A DNA stretch of 64,000 nucleotides from Fomes fomentarius (GCA_022606135.1 JABYQN010000014.1:558001-622000), one strand, 5' to 3'; shown: positions 34,358-46,879, counted from the stretch's first letter. The notes: generated by a model from the sequence alone, not told the origin. Translations and numbers: made by a program.

Positions 34358-35248
34358 TCAGCCCAGGAATGGTTGCAGGACAATGCGTATCAGAGGCAAG
34401 AAAATGACGCGCATGAGCAAGCCAAGTGCCTCGAGTGGTCCTTGAGGAGCATTGACAGCAATCCTTGTGTTGTACAGAGTGAGTGCCACTGCTAGAGTCG
34501 ACGGTGAAGGATTAGGACTCACTCGTAAGCCGGTGGCATAGGTGCCTGTGGGTTGTAGGGGGGGGAGGGTTGTGGACATCCTCAGAGCCCAGGCCAGGGG
34601 GTGCCTCAACGACATGGACCACGGGGACATCGTCAGGCGGGGGAACGGGGAGGAGGAGTGGGCAAGACACAATTGGGGCCTGGCCAGCCAGGCGTCGACG
34701 CTCAGCAGCAACTACAGCTGCCCGAATAAGATCGAGACACGGGCTGCTATCACCTTCACCAGTCAAGTAAAAGCGGTGCTCGGTTGCGTTGTCGTCGTGG
34801 AGTATCACTGCAGTCGTGTACATCTCCTGAATGCAAGTAAGTCACTATCGTGGGAAGGGACAAAGGAATCCGAGTCATACCTCGTACTCCTGTAATTTCC
34901 AGTCGGGTTGGATAGTCCCTATGAGCAGCCTTTGCCCGGAGTCCGCAATGGCGAGCATCGTCCCTGATGTCTGCTGAGAGACGTTGACGAAACGAAAAGC
35001 TACGTACATGCTCACCAACGACAAGCTCGCCCGCGGCGTTGAGGGAATGAATGATGATCAACTTTCCCGTCTGGGTGTAAAGCATACCATCCGCCACGAA
35101 CGAAAATTCGAGGCTGTTGAAAGTTGACACCGAGTCGGCCACAACCCGGCTAAGAGAACGCAGTGGTCAGTGCAATGGTGGATGTGTAAGTGCGGAAGAG
35201 AATGATGCACCTGGAAGCGTCTACATGGGCTGACTGGGAATTATCCAT
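34358..35248 (-). pseudogene. Conserved-looking small protein with PPPPYNP motif and C-terminal hydrophobic tail; one frameshift
   Basis: Five exons: 35211-35248, 35008-35149, 34881-34973, 34523-34826 and 34358-34463. The first four read in phase: MDNSQSAHVD, TGKLIIIHSLNAAGELVVG, TMLAIADSGQRLLIGTIQ, DDNATEHRFYLTGEG, RAAVVAAERRR. The last exon supplies IAVNAPQGPLEALG and a hydrophobic tail ending LIRIVLQPFLG. The frame breaks in a run of 8 G (34558-34565). With 9, the reading becomes NPPPPYNPQAPMPPAYE and joins the last exon in phase. PPxY-type motifs can bind WW domains. This may be an intact gene with a homopolymer error. Function unknown; a tail-anchored membrane protein is plausible. Confidence 0.5.
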
Positions 35249-35949
35249 CTAGGTGGGTTCTGTTCAAAAAAGGTAGTAGATGTATCAGTGTCGTTGAAGG
35301 CGCAAATACGGTAGGGAGGGAGAACTGGAGTGCGGTGGCACGGGCATCTATACGCCCATCCTACCGGCGAAAGGCCCTTTGTGATGATGAGTGAATCAAG
35401 CGCATCGTGCGGCAGATGACGATTGACCGACATCAGGATTAAGTCAAACCCCTAAGAGGTTAAAGACTGACAAGAAGACTGACAAGAAGTTTGGACATGC
35501 CACAGTTAGTGGAATCGAGGAGGGAGGAGAGAGGAGGCCGGCGGGACACATTAGGCGCGCGTGGCGACTCAGCCGGAGCAGTGTCAAGGCAACCTGATAT
35601 ATAAGGATGATGTATATACAGATGAATGCATATAGTTATGTGGAGCAGATGACAGGGAAGCAAAGAAAAGGTAGAGCAGAACGGAAAGGAGCAGAACTGA
35701 GCAAAAGGGAGTACATCGGGGCGGGAGGGAATAGATAGTCCGACAAACTGGGAGTGGTGGTGGTGGTGGTAATAGGAGCAAGAAGTGAAAGGAAGAGAGG
35801 AAACGGCCCCAACAGAACTTGAACAGCCGATTATGTGGCGTATGTAATCATGCAGCCCACCCTAGCGAGCTGTGAGTTCTCGCCTTCCGCTGAGTCCTCG
35901 AGTACGGCTGCACGGTATCGTAGCTCTCGCACTTGGGCTTGATTTAAGT
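35249..35949. other. Intergenic, pyrimidine-rich on the minus strand
   Basis: No gene. The stretch should hold the promoter of the minus-strand gene at 34.4-35.2 kb. Sequence around 35590-35800 is CT-rich on that strand with CCACCACCACCAC near 35755. Confidence 0.4.
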
Positions 35950-36990
35950 CTAGCATAGTTCAAGTATCCCAGAGTAGATCATCGAGAGCATCGTTACCAA
36001 GAAGGCCTCGTGGACGCACAACTCGTGAATGTGGATCAACTGGTCTTCCAGACGATGGAGCGCGGACATCGTAACTGCGGCGTCGAGAATGACGTGGGTG
36101 ATCTGAGAGGAGAAGGCATCCATTTTTGACCGAGATGACCGAAGAATGGCAGCATCGACCTCCTCAGAGCCATCTCTTTGTGCGGCGTCGATAGCACGAT
36201 AATGGTAAGTGTTGAAAGAGACAATGCTGTGAAAGACAGTGTAAGCCGGCGTCCAATATGTACTGCGAGGGACGCTACCTGTCGAACATTATCTAGATAT
36301 TGAAGGTGTAGACCACGACCCGCGTACCGCGCATCCCTGGCAAAGTCCTGGAGTGCGTCTGCTAGTACGATCTTGACAGGAACGTTGCTCGCCCCGCACC
36401 ACGGCCACCAAGTCACCCAACAGCAAGCTCCGGATGCTTGACGTTCGAGAGAAGGTCAAAGCTGCTCGTCGTGTCTAAACTGAAGTCCTAGACTCTGAGG
36501 ACTGGGGAAGTACGATGGACGAGGGTTGGTTAACTTTACTAGACACTGGCAGACACGAGGGGAATATGTTGGGGAAAGGTATATTGTACAGTGATGAGGC
36601 AATGGACTTCATGGTAACGGCGGATGTGACAACAAGAACCGGTAGAAGTGCCACGACGAGCGAGAAGGTGCGCCAAGGTAGCTTCAGGAGCACGAAAGCG
36701 ATTGCCATGATATCCACAATCTGCATGCCAACCTCACGCACACGGTGGCGAAGGGAACGTGTTGCCTGTAAATTCAGGGGAGAAGAAGTACATGACATCT
36801 CTACGGAGATCCTTAGCTCGCACCTTTTCGCGTTCTGGGCCTGAAGTTTGCGGCGACATGAGAGCGTATCTAGCTGGTGGCACGAGGGAGTCCCACCATT
36901 GTTATTTCCTAGCAAGGTGTCGGTGGCCACAAGTCGTCTAGGAAACGTCGACAGGATTGAGTGAACTCTTCCTGATATTGCTGCCTCGCC
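35950..36990 (-). pseudogene. Membrane/coiled-coil protein of an expanded basidiomycete family, probably degenerate
   Basis: Minus-strand pieces in order are a proline/charged N-terminal exon (ARYALMSPQTSG, KVRAKDLRRDVMYFFSPEF), a hydrophobic segment (LVVALLPVLVVTSAVTM), SLDTTSSFDLLSNVKHPEL, then ADALQDFARDARYAGRGLH and IVSFNTYHYRAIDAAQRDG, ending LELC-stop at 35950. Amphipathic segments with ARxAGRGL recall a multi-copy Agaricomycete family, remembered by pattern only. Frame changes occur after SPEFTGNTF and between NVRQ and IVSFNTY. The first 240 bp also occur as a repeat near 63 kb. Function unknown. Confidence 0.45.
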
Positions 36991-37645
36991 CAGGCTTTGA
37001 ACGAGGGTATATCGTGCTTTGAGCGTGTGTGTGGTGGTGGCCATACCCTGCTCAAAGTGTGAAGATTCCCAGGGCGCGCGTCGCGACGCTTCGCCTCAGA
37101 CGAGGGACTTGGACCTCTGCCGTCTGTCCTCTCTTCGCCTATTATCAGTATCTTGCTTGTTGATCAACTGCGTGACTTACCACACACACACCAGTACCCC
37201 GAAGATGGCGACCAAGAGCTCCAAGCACAGGCAGAGTCTGTCTCGGTTGAACCTGCGTGCACTCTACAAACAAAATCACTGTCGGTGAGCCTACGACGGG
37301 CTATGGGATGGAGGGATTGATTGAGATGGCTTGACGCGTCTCACAGCGTCACCTATAAACGAGTACGCACTTGTGGGTGGAGGAGAACGGGGCAGATCTG
37401 CGACACCAGGAGAGTATGCTCGTGAAGCCCGGAGAATTGTACTAAGACCAGAAGTACATCCTTGTGGCTATCTGATCCAACTGCATGTTCGATTCGCTTT
37501 CGTAGTAACGCGAAGGGTCGTTGCGGAAGTCATCACGTCATTAAGCTTGTTCGCCTGATCGTCCGCATGCGTTCCTCCCCGACGGCAGCTTCAAAATTTT
37601 CCTCTTGGGTTGCGATTTTGACACGAAATGCTAGTCCGTACATTC
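36734..37645. repeat. Dispersed repeat, copy 1 (with extra internal segment)
   Basis: About 36734-36975 and 37455-37640 both match, in inverted orientation, the single block at about 62755-63216. Copy 1 carries about 470 bp between the two matching parts that copy 2 lacks. The first part overlaps the N-terminal exon of the membrane/coiled-coil relic, and this reading frame is kept in both copies (DLRRDVMY). Confidence 0.75.
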
Positions 37646-37674
37646 CTCGCAGCGCAATCCCCCAAAGAATAGAA

Positions 37675-37754
37675 GGACGGACGGACAGACGGACAGACGG
37701 ACAGACGGACAGACGGACAGACGGACAGACGGACAGACAGACAGACGGACAGAG
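37675..37754. repeat. (GGACAGAC)n microsatellite
   Basis: About ten near-perfect GGACAGAC units, with GGACGGAC at the left end and GACAGACAGAC near the right. Confidence 0.95.
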
Positions 37755-38216
37755 TCAGCTAAGTGTTCCTTCCAGGCAGAATGGGCGTGAGAAGGACTGC
37801 AGTACCGACAGCATGGTGGCCGCTGGGAGGTTGCAGTTAGCCGGATGATGGGCGTGAGGCTTGTAGCTCATCGAAGGATCTGGGACCTTCTGGGTAGCTG
37901 GTTCAATTTTTCTACGAACACTGCGCCACCGCTAGTGACTGCACAACAACTATACGGCTTCGCCCCTGTACATGTGAAGTGCTTGAACGTCCGCCAACCG
38001 TGAGCAGTGCCGAGTCGCCGGGGAAGGCCGGACCGGTGGGTGCCGGTGAATTTTTTTCTAGTGGGCGTCCGACAATTCTGACAGTATGTATGTCTGTCCA
38101 TCCAGCATCCAATATCCATCCGTTGTCTGCCTTTTAGCATCTGGTCGGTCGTCCTCTCGTAGTTATACGTTCCTAAATGGAAGTAATCAAACCTCTTCGA
38201 AGGCGCTTCAGTGACG

Positions 38217-39607
38217 ATGGGGGCGCTGCTATACGTGGAGAAGCATCGATTAGTCGGACAACACACAGGTCCAATCAATTGTATAGCATTTTCACAAGAT
38301 GGCAAGCAAATTGCGACTGGTGGAAGTGATCATAACATCGTCATCTGGTCCTGTATGGGAGGAAACGCAGAATTTGTTCTTCGGGCTGAGAGTGGCGTCA
38401 GCTCCTTGCTCTGGCCCGCTCAGCTGTTAGCTGGTACCGACAATGGCCTACTCATGACCTTTGATGTCCTTGAGGTCAGGCTTCAATATTTTCTCTTTCA
38501 GTAGCTATAGCTGACTGGGATATGTCAGGAGTCCTTGAGTTGCAGGGGCTTCCGGGTGCATGCCGGTCCCGTTGATAGCCTCGCTCTGACACAACGTGAG
38601 GGACACCGGTATACACACTGTGCAACAGGTGGTGGGAGAGAAGTCAAAATATGGAACCGGGATGCAAAAAGTGCGTGCTTGCTTCATTCACTAGGCATGG
38701 ATGCACATATACCCAGAATACTTGGGCTGGCGAAGCATATGTCAAGAGACTGACACATCTCCCGAATCCGATGATATCCTAAGGATAATGTTGACGTATA
38801 TCACAGGTTTGCTTCTTGCTGGAGAACTACCTCCTCCTCCTAGCACTCCGTCAAGTGGAGAGCAAGCCGTCAAGGTTACCTCGGTACAATGGATGAATCA
38901 ACAGACTTGCCCTGAATGCGTTATCGTATCATATCTGTATCATGGTGTAGTGTATGAAGTATTCTATCCAGTTCCTGCAACCAATGACTCACCGATGGTC
39001 AGTTGCTGGCAGTGCAATGGGGACTTCAAAAGTTTCGAAGTGAAGTGGTCGATTCATCCCCCACTATGGTGAGATTTCTGACAGTCTTCTGGCGCTACCA
39101 ATCCTGATGTTTGATAGTGGTCATACAGTGCTATCTCCCGATAATCAACACTTGGTGATGTGCAATATCAAAACTGGCTTCGATGTATATGGGATACCTT
39201 CTCTTGTTTACCTGGGCACACTATCTACGCCTACAGAGATCTATGAAAAGCCTTTACCAGTGGTCTTCCACCATGAATCAGGCGTCTTGTCCGGCAGCAG
39301 GGTAGGGAAGGTTCGCCTGTGGGACATCGAACACTTGCAAGTGATTCAGACGCTGCGACATCGAGAACAAGGTCTAGTTATTTATCGACGCTCGGCCATA
39401 CTATGATCACTGATCTCATTACAGATCAGGCATTGATTCAAGCACTGGCAGTAGGTTCATCCTCTTAAACATGGTACCGTTCCCTCACCATTGTGCCAGG
39501 TATCTTATGACTGGCAGGAAGACAAGTTCTACGTTGCGACAGGCTCATCTACTGTTGAAGAACATAACGATGTTATAGTGTGGACCACTGATTCGGCAGG
39601 CAAGTAA
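38217..39607 (+). CDS. WD40 repeat protein
   Basis: Exon 1 (38217-38474) has a clear WD40 unit, HTGPINCIAFSQDGKQIATG followed by IVIW. Exon 2 (38529-38670) has HAGPVDSLAL and REVKIWN. Later exons give VKVTSVQWM, YLYHGVVYEVF, then from 39118 CGHTVLSPDNQHLVMC, SGSRVGKVRLWDIEHLQV, and a last exon with FYVATGSSTVEEHNDVIVW, stopping at 39607. Junctions near 38747-38813 and 39374-39430 do not resolve cleanly, so the gene may carry a lesion there. WD40 propellers are interaction platforms; the partner is unknown. Hydrophobic sequence at 39780-39930 (FLHAVVVGILVYQ) may be a lost C-terminal membrane tail. Confidence 0.6.
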
Positions 39608-40351
39608 TGATTATTCACCTAGTATTTCTAAAGTTGACTGCTGTCTGATTAGAAAAAGAGGATGGAAGGGAATAGTAGAGAGCGAGAGAGTGAGAGAGAC
39701 CAGTAGAAGTGACACAAAGGGTGTGTATTGCTTGTCGCTCCTCGTCTGTCCTTGTCAACGTTATTCTTCATTCCACAAAAGGAAGCATTTTCATATTCCT
39801 GCTCATGGAGATATACAGCCTCCCGAAAGACCAGATCTGCCTAACCTACTTCGAGGGACAGATTTTTAGTCGACCCCTCATGTACTTCCTGCATGCTGTA
39901 GTCGTAGGCATTCTCGTGTACCAAGTCGACCAATTTGTCTGGATGAGAGATCTGCGCACACTTTTTAACCTCGCTTCACGGAATCGGACAACATGCTGCC
40001 GCTCACCGATGTCAGGGGTAGGTCGGAAGAGATGCCTCATGCAATCGACTCTATGAGGCCCCATCCCGGCATCCCTGCGTGCAAGCGGCCTCATACGACT
40101 CCAGCTCTCCATTTCCCCGTTCTTCATCAGCAAAACGGTAATGATCTGTTCGTGTGCTGCTCGTGTTTGGTAGCCGCCCATCTGCGGCGACGTTATGCGA
40201 TAACTGTCACCATAGCACCACGTCGTCGCGGACGAAGTGCCATCGAACATTCCGAGCCTGGCCTCCAATGCCTCAAGACCGCTGCCGTACAGGCGTATGT
40301 ACATTCCTACCCATACTCCAGATGTCTTGCCACTCACACGATAGCTTGTAG

Positions 40352-41477
40352 CATATGGTACAAGGAACTTATCGAGGAGTTTGAGAAGCGGTTCGGTCAC
40401 AAGCCTACCCACATCGTGTGTGCTCCGGGAAGAGTAAAGTGGGTCTACGTTCCTTCACCGTACGGGAAGATGTGTTTACTTACAGATTCACGCAGCCTCA
40501 TCGGCGAGCATATCGACTATGTTCTTTTTGGCTGTTTCCCCCCCAGCCATCGAGCGCGACATTCTCATCGCGTTTGGTCCATCCTCTGTTGCCGCATCTG
40601 CACAATCTGAACCCCAAGTACAAGCCTCAGACGTTCGTGCCGATGCTCAAGACTGGAGGGCCGACGGCTGCGGAGGAGGCGGATGCAGCAGAGACGGTAC
40701 ATGCTGCCCCTGCTTGGCAGTTGGATATCGACAAGAGTGAGCTGAGGTGGGAGAGCTATGTCAAGGTTGGCTACTACGTGAGTACGCACTTGGTCTGCTG
40801 TTCATCATCTGACTAATGGGCGGGTTGTTAGATTGGTTCTTCGCCTCTGCTGCATCTGGGTCCACAGAGCACCCCGTCCCGATCGATCTCCTCTTCACTG
40901 GCTCCGTTCCCTCTGGCTCCGGCCTTTCGTCCAGGTATTCTTGCTGCCTTCACTCGAGGTGTAGCTCAGCCGTTTCCGGTGCCGCGATGGTTGTCGCGTC
41001 CACGCTCGCGTTCCTCACGGCAAACAACAAGATTGAGGGACAGTCAAAGGGCCAGCTTGTAGAGACGGCGACGGAGAGCGAGAAGCGCGTTGGTGTGAAC
41101 AGTGGCGGGTGAGTGATACCCGGTCCCCTTGCGTATATTCCCTCCTTCACGGTCATGTATAGCCTTGACCAAGCCGCTTCCGTCATCTGCACGCCTCACT
41201 CCGCAATTATGTCACATTCTACCCCAACCTTGCGGCTGAGCCCATCCCCCTCCCGACGCCGCGCACGATCCCTCGAGCCGCCTTCGTATGCGCGAACTCG
41301 CTTGTGGTCAGCGACAAAGCTGTCAGCACGTATCCATCTCCGCTGCATCTCCTTCGTTTCGCAACTGACCTCCTTTCCACAGCTGCGAAGTTCCACTACA
41401 ATCTTCGTGTCGTCGAGACCCTTGTCCGCGCGCGAGTCCTGGCGCACATCCTTGGACTCCCGCTCACTCCCCACTGA
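40352..41477 (+). pseudogene. GAL1: Galactokinase, frameshifted and truncated
   Basis: Galactokinase phosphorylates galactose to galactose-1-phosphate in the Leloir pathway. Pieces match the GHMP kinase family: LIEEFEKRFGHKPTHIV, the galactokinase signature APGRV-NLIGEHIDY split by an intron, NPKYKPQTF, SELRWESYVK, the GHMP motif SVPSGSGLSS, VNSGG...DQAASV, LVVSDKAVS and YNLRVVETLVRARVLAH. Frame breaks occur in a C run (40538-40544), near 40580 and near 41205. The protein ends at GLPLTPH, well short of the usual C terminus, and the first exon is unclear. Multiple lesions make a pseudogene more likely than assembly error. Confidence 0.75.
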
Positions 41478-41969
41478 ATGCCCGATGTACTAGGCCCACC
41501 CCTCTCTGGGTGGTCCGGCACAGCGGAAGGCAGCTGGCAAATGGAGCGCTGTCGGAGCATTCTCTCGACCAGGACGATGCGCCCTCCAGTCTGAGAGTCG
41601 GTCCCGAGTGTCGTGTGGCCATCTGGCAGGGGAGGCGGAATACGTTTACAGATGTGTCTCTCGTTGGTTGTACAGCCATTCCAGTGCATATTATTTGTCA
41701 TCACGATGCATATTCTCCCTGCAAGGTGGCCGTATTTGTACGGGAATTGTCCTCGGTGTTGCTCATATGGGCACGTGCACACTCATCACTCAGCCGTTCT
41801 TGCACACGGTACACGCGCTCCCGGGATTCGCTCACTGGGGACTCATCACGAAACTGTTTTCTCTACAATGTATACATATCCTTTCTTGTCACCGTTCCGA
41901 ACAAGTGGCGTGGTCAACTCCATAGACATATCATGCAGCCCCTCCGCCGGTGTTCCGAAGTTCAGTGAG

Positions 41970-43088
41970 CTAGCGTCCATTGATGAATCCTCGAACACGG
42001 ACCCCGTACAAGCATGTGAACCTCTCTGAGCCCCAATTGTCAAGAATTTCGACAATGACCTGGTTGAATGCAATGCTTTCGGTGATGTTCGAGCGGATGC
42101 AAAAGTCCTGTGCTGCGACACCGCTATGAATGTCATACTGTAAACGACCCAGGAATACCGGGACGATGCCTTGTAATGCCTGAGATAGTCCGCTGGCAGA
42201 CGGCCATGGCAACGCAGATTCCCTCTCACCGACCATTGGGGCTGAGGGTATAGGAATACCCCATATAGCAACATGTTGAGGGGCAGATGGTGATAGAGAG
42301 CGAATGTCGAGGTGGTGTCCAATGGTGATATTGACGATGTATACATCTCGTCCCAGATTGATTCCCACAAAGCCGGCTGATCCACGAAGTGGCCAGCATT
42401 CCTTTGGAAGGTACCTGTCACGCATCAACACAGTAGCGGGCGTCCGAGGCAAGCGTTGTGATTTGCCTAGGAGACGCATCCACCACCCAATGTCTACTCG
42501 TGTGCGCAACTCGGTGAAGGTTGGAGATGTCAGAGTTGACACGATGGAGATGTTGTGAGTGATGCTGTCATACTCAGCAAGAGTGTTGGTTGGACCAGAG
42601 TTTGGGGCGGAAACACCCATGGAGGAGAATTGAGCGGGAAGATCCCTTAGCACCATTCCAGTACCAGTCAAGGTCGCAGGTAGAAAGGAAGGGTAACCCC
42701 CGGTGGCAATAGCTAACAGCATAGCGACCAACACGGAGAAACCGCAGAAGAAGACAGGTGTCATCTTGAGGTAAGGGAAGAACAACGAGGTGTTAACTGC
42801 AGTGTTTGGAGGTCCGGTAGCATCAAGAGACACGCGGGGCTGAGATGGGAGCAAAAAGGTGGTGTCTGACTCTGGATCAACAGACATGGTGGCCTTTTTC
42901 TCCTTGTGCGCTGCGTCCTGGGTTGTATCGTCAGTACTCGACGCATCTCAGTACACCTCAAATTCCGAACTTACCTCTAACATCACAGACGTCGATTGCT
43001 GCCTGTGTAGGACTGCACCGGTGGCGAAGGAAGGCTCCTGCTTGCGAAACCTGGCTATCTCGAATCGTTGTTGAGGAGAGGGGCTCAT
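41970..43088 (-). CDS. SUN-domain protein (Sad1/UNC-84 family)
   Basis: Two exons fit in phase: 42975-43088 and 41970-42917, total 353 aa. Exon 1 encodes MSPSPQQRFEIARFRKQEP, a short basic N-terminal tail. A single membrane segment lies at about residues 90-112 (FFCGFSVLVAMLLAIATGG). The C-terminal SUN domain shows LPKECWPLRGSAGFVGINLG, VYIVNITIGH, AIWGIPIP and ILDNWGSERFTCLYGVRV, the closing motif of the family. SUN proteins span the inner nuclear membrane, or in some fungi the ER, and bind KASH partners or sugars. The protein is shorter than Sad1-type members and the coiled-coil stalk is minimal. It looks intact. Confidence 0.85.
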
Positions 43089-45374
43089 GGTCAATACCAA
43101 GGTGGAGGAGAGAATGGCGAGTGAGAACTTGAAGTGGGCAGAAATATGGAAATTGGTATATGGTGGCTGTAGTGGACACGTCTACGAGCCCATCCTTTTA
43201 TTGCGAAAACTCGAATATGAAGGTCCTTTCTTGACGCAACATGTGATGACGACGGGATGTGAAACACCGTTTGTGATCATTGGACGACACCATGTGAGTA
43301 CTAGCCAATCTCTGATATGTTTGGGAGAGAATGTGTCGATAGGGAAATGGTAGAAACCAAGCAACCTTTCCAACCTAGCCGAGTTGGAAGAACTCTTTGT
43401 ACTATGGTAGAATCCTTCACCACCTCGCACTTGTGGTAGAGTGAAGACCAAAAGCATGCGACAGAAATACACCGGCCCTTAGTCTCCCGTTTCAACTACA
43501 AGGATAGGGTATAGTGCCACGACGTTGAAATGAACAGAAGCAAGGGGGCTGTAGGTGAGCGCTGCAGCCTGTAGCGTGCACGATGCGTGATCCCGACTCT
43601 TCTCTATCCTTCTGACTCCTCATCCGTGCAACCTTCCATTGTCATAGGCACTCAATCCGGCTGGAAATGATGTCTGTACTTCCTACTTCCAGAGTGGTAT
43701 AAGCCTTCTTCTGCCACCCTTCGTCCTGCCATCCATACAGTACTCACAACCTAAATCCATGTCAATCAGCTGCTGCTGAGCGAATGGCGGTGACTGAGAA
43801 AGAGATGGATGCGGAAGTTGCCTTTCTCAGAGGGCTATCGATGGTACCGTTCGCTTGTGCACGGAAAGATGCCACCGCTGTGTCGGACGAGGTGGTTGTC
43901 CGCCAAGAACGGATTGTGGAGGAGTCTGCCGTGTACGCCCATGTGAGGAGATTTCGCCCATCGCCAGCTCACAAGAGCCTCGACGCAGAAGCGAACCTGC
44001 AAACACACAGTGACACACGGCCGAGAGAGAGAGCAATAGTTGAGCGCTGAAGTGGCCGTTGATTGAGTATGCACGTGGCAGTTCACAGACCAATCAAATC
44101 TATAGACGCTCACACGACTATCCGTTCTCCGCTCTTCACTCTATTAGTACTTACCTTGTACTTCTGACTTGTACTTCTTACCTTGAGTCGATGAAGGCCA
44201 CGACTTGGAGCAAGAGTCACCGCCGTCGCCGCTGCATTCCGAGCCTTAATCAGAGCATCAAGTAGGTTCCCCCCAGCTGTCGTATGCGCATCTTCGCTAC
44301 CCTTCAGCGCTCTCTATGCTCTCGCATTCCCTGAGCTTTTCGTTTCCGCCAACTCCCCGCATTGCCCATCTTGTCGTAATTTGTCCTACCGCAGCTGGGC
44401 CGCGTTTCCAGGGCGCAACATACCTCCGACCACGGATGCAGTGCCTCGAGGACGCAGCAAAAGGCGTGATCCTGACCGGCGTTCATCTTCCTCTCGCCGA
44501 GCCGTTTCCCCGTCCGCGCGCTCAGGCTCACCAGAGCGTCCAAGCCCGCGCTCGGCTGGACAGCATGGAGGAGGTCGCAGACTGGGTTGCGCACAGACCT
44601 GTGGTTGCCGCTGGGTCCGCGCTGCCCGTCAGCTCGCACAAAGGAGGAGGAACAGCCTCCCCGCCGCCGCTGCCGAAGTTTCAGAAGCATTGCGTGACTC
44701 TGGCATCGAGTTCGACTCGGGTGCAACAGTGCTGTTGAAGAAGATGAGGACGCAGTTGAGGTTGCTGTAGCAGACAACAGAAGGGGAAGGAGGGGCCCCA
44801 ACGAGCTGCCTGCTCGTGTTGAGCGTAATGCTCCCGGTTACGGGGGTGGTCGCACTGGTCTCTTGTCCTGCGAGCGGGGCAGGCCCGCCACCGTCAAGCG
44901 ATGAAAATGACGACCGTCTCAGGTTTCAATCTACGACCGGACAACGACCAGACCAACAGCCAAAAGCATGACTGCATCCATCTATCCGCCTCATCCCCAC
45001 TAGACGTATCTCATCCTATTTGTTGCATCACATCCGTCGTCGCTGTCTCGTCTCTCGCTCGGTCGCATGCGTGATATTCAACTATTGTCATACTCGCTCT
45101 CCTTGTTCTCCGTCCTGGGTCTTCTGCGCGTTCTCGCAATCCCCCATTTCAGATGACAGCGGCGGGCGCCTCTGTCTGCGGTCGTACAACGTCGAAGCAG
45201 TTCCCCGACGACGATCACAGCCTCCAGGCTCGGCTCACGCCGTTCTACTTGCGCCTCAAGACTAACTCGTCCGCATCTGCGCCCCAGAAAAACCACGGGT
45301 TGGCTGTCCTGCGCGAGGGTCCCGACTTTCAGCGGGCGCTCTCCGCTCCGTGCTGGACGTGCTAAAACAGGCGC
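43089..45374. other. Gene-poor stretch
   Basis: No gene could be modelled. A plus-strand open frame at 43784-44050 starts MAVTEKEMDAEVAFLRGLS, and a segment at 44450-44770 is Ser/Arg-rich (SKRRDPDRRSSSSRRAV). Neither has domain or splice support. The stretch holds the promoter of the SUN gene on its left. Confidence 0.4.
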
Positions 45375-45948
45375 CAGGCGTCCGCAAAGTTCGCGCGGAT
45401 CGTCCCGCGAGTGGCTCAGACTTCCCTCGAAGGTCCGCATTGGGGCCTATGGAACCGAGCGCAAGGTCTATCATGTTCTCCACGTGATCAAGATGGAACG
45501 CTTGGAACCTCGGCATACCCTGACGGGGCGAGCGTTCGTCGAAGGCTGGGTAGAGCTGACGCAGGGTACGTGGTACTTCTTCTTCTTCTTCTGTGCTCGT
45601 GACCTTGGGAATTTGAGACTAACTGCACACATAGCGCATTATTTCAACTGGTGCAACGGCATTCAGCACAAGGATATCAGCCTGGACAATCTCATGTACC
45701 GCCACAAGCCCGACAACACCCTCTGTGCGGTACTGAACGTCTGGGATCTCAGTTGCGTCGTCACAGAGGAGAAAGAGACGTACAGCGGCTTCGAATTGAC
45801 GGGCACCGCTGTACCCCTCCTGGCTATCGACCTTCTCAGTGAGGAGGCGCTTGCCGGGAAAATTGGCCATCTGTATCGCCATGACCTCGAATCCTTCATA
45901 TGGTCTTCCTATAGGTCGTCCACTAGGCATGTCGTGGGGCGAAGTTGA
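45375..45948 (+). pseudogene. FunK1 kinase, C-terminal half
   Basis: Exons 45375-45565 and 45635-45948 read SSREWLRLPSKVRIGAYG, VIKMERLEPRHTLTG, then GIQHKDISLDNLMY, the FunK1 catalytic loop with HKD in place of HRD. These are followed by LNVWDLSCVV (DFG-equivalent Asp kept) and IGHLYRHDLESFIW. The intron 45566-45634 joins in phase (TQAHYFNW). After FIW the expected helical C-terminal part is missing and the frame ends at 45948. FunK1 is a fungal Ser/Thr-like kinase family expanded in Agaricomycetes. No glycine-rich loop or VAIK Lys lies upstream. The complementary N-terminal half lies on the other strand at 46.9-48.3 kb. Confidence 0.65.
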
Positions 45949-46879
45949 GTTATCTGTTCGATGGCTATCACGACGTCGAACCCACCGTCTCGTGGACGTC
46001 AGAATCCTCACTCGCATCTGCATCAATCGCCTATCTACAGGATGCCGCAGCACCGGTGCTACAAGTTGACGTGGAGGAGTCGGTGATAGAAGAGGAAGAT
46101 GTGCCCGATGATGTGTGGTGGAAGGGGATCTGGTCTTTGTTCAATCCAGTTCCAAGTGCAAGCCCGAACTGCATCATGTTCTTGATCTCGCCGACTTGAA
46201 GCTAGAGTAGCACTCATGTACATCGAGATATTGGACCTGGTCGTCATAATGGTATGTTGCAAGCAGATTGGGATATGAATCGGACAAGATCACGGGCTCA
46301 CTGACGACCTCCATTCGTTTGCAGGTGATAGTAGGTCGAGATCGTACATCATCGTACTGTCATCTTCCTCTTCTCGAGGCACACGGCCCTCTTTACTCTT
46401 TCATTCGCACCATTGACCTCTTCCGATGTTGACGATCACCACTTCGACCGCCGCACTGCCATGCACTCCGACATCCTCATTGCAGCACACAACATCGCCA
46501 CGACAGTTCTTCATACCGGTGGGATGTGGTGCATAAGCGAGTTATCGAAAATTGTACAAAATCGCACATGTACTACAGATCGCATCCTTACAATTCACAT
46601 CTCCCTCTAAGCTTCGTGTAAGTGCCCTTTACAGTAACGAGGTTATGAAGCTGTGCAGCATGAGCGACGCTCCGAGCGAGCGGCTAGTCATCTGCAAAGC
46701 TGTCAGAGTGGGATACCGCGTCAGCATCGATTCTATGCATCGTTCAAAAACAGAGACGCACCCTGGGGAATCCGCGGCGCACTCGTCGTATACTGCTCAA
46801 GATTATGGCGCCGACGAGCGCAAGGCTAGATGTCCACAAACTTCAGTCTGGCGCGGGGTGCACGAACGGCATTAAGGGG

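Noticed and set aside
37675..37754. Regular octamer array as a CRISPR array
   Set aside because: Units are 8 bp with no spacers; this is an ordinary microsatellite in a eukaryote.
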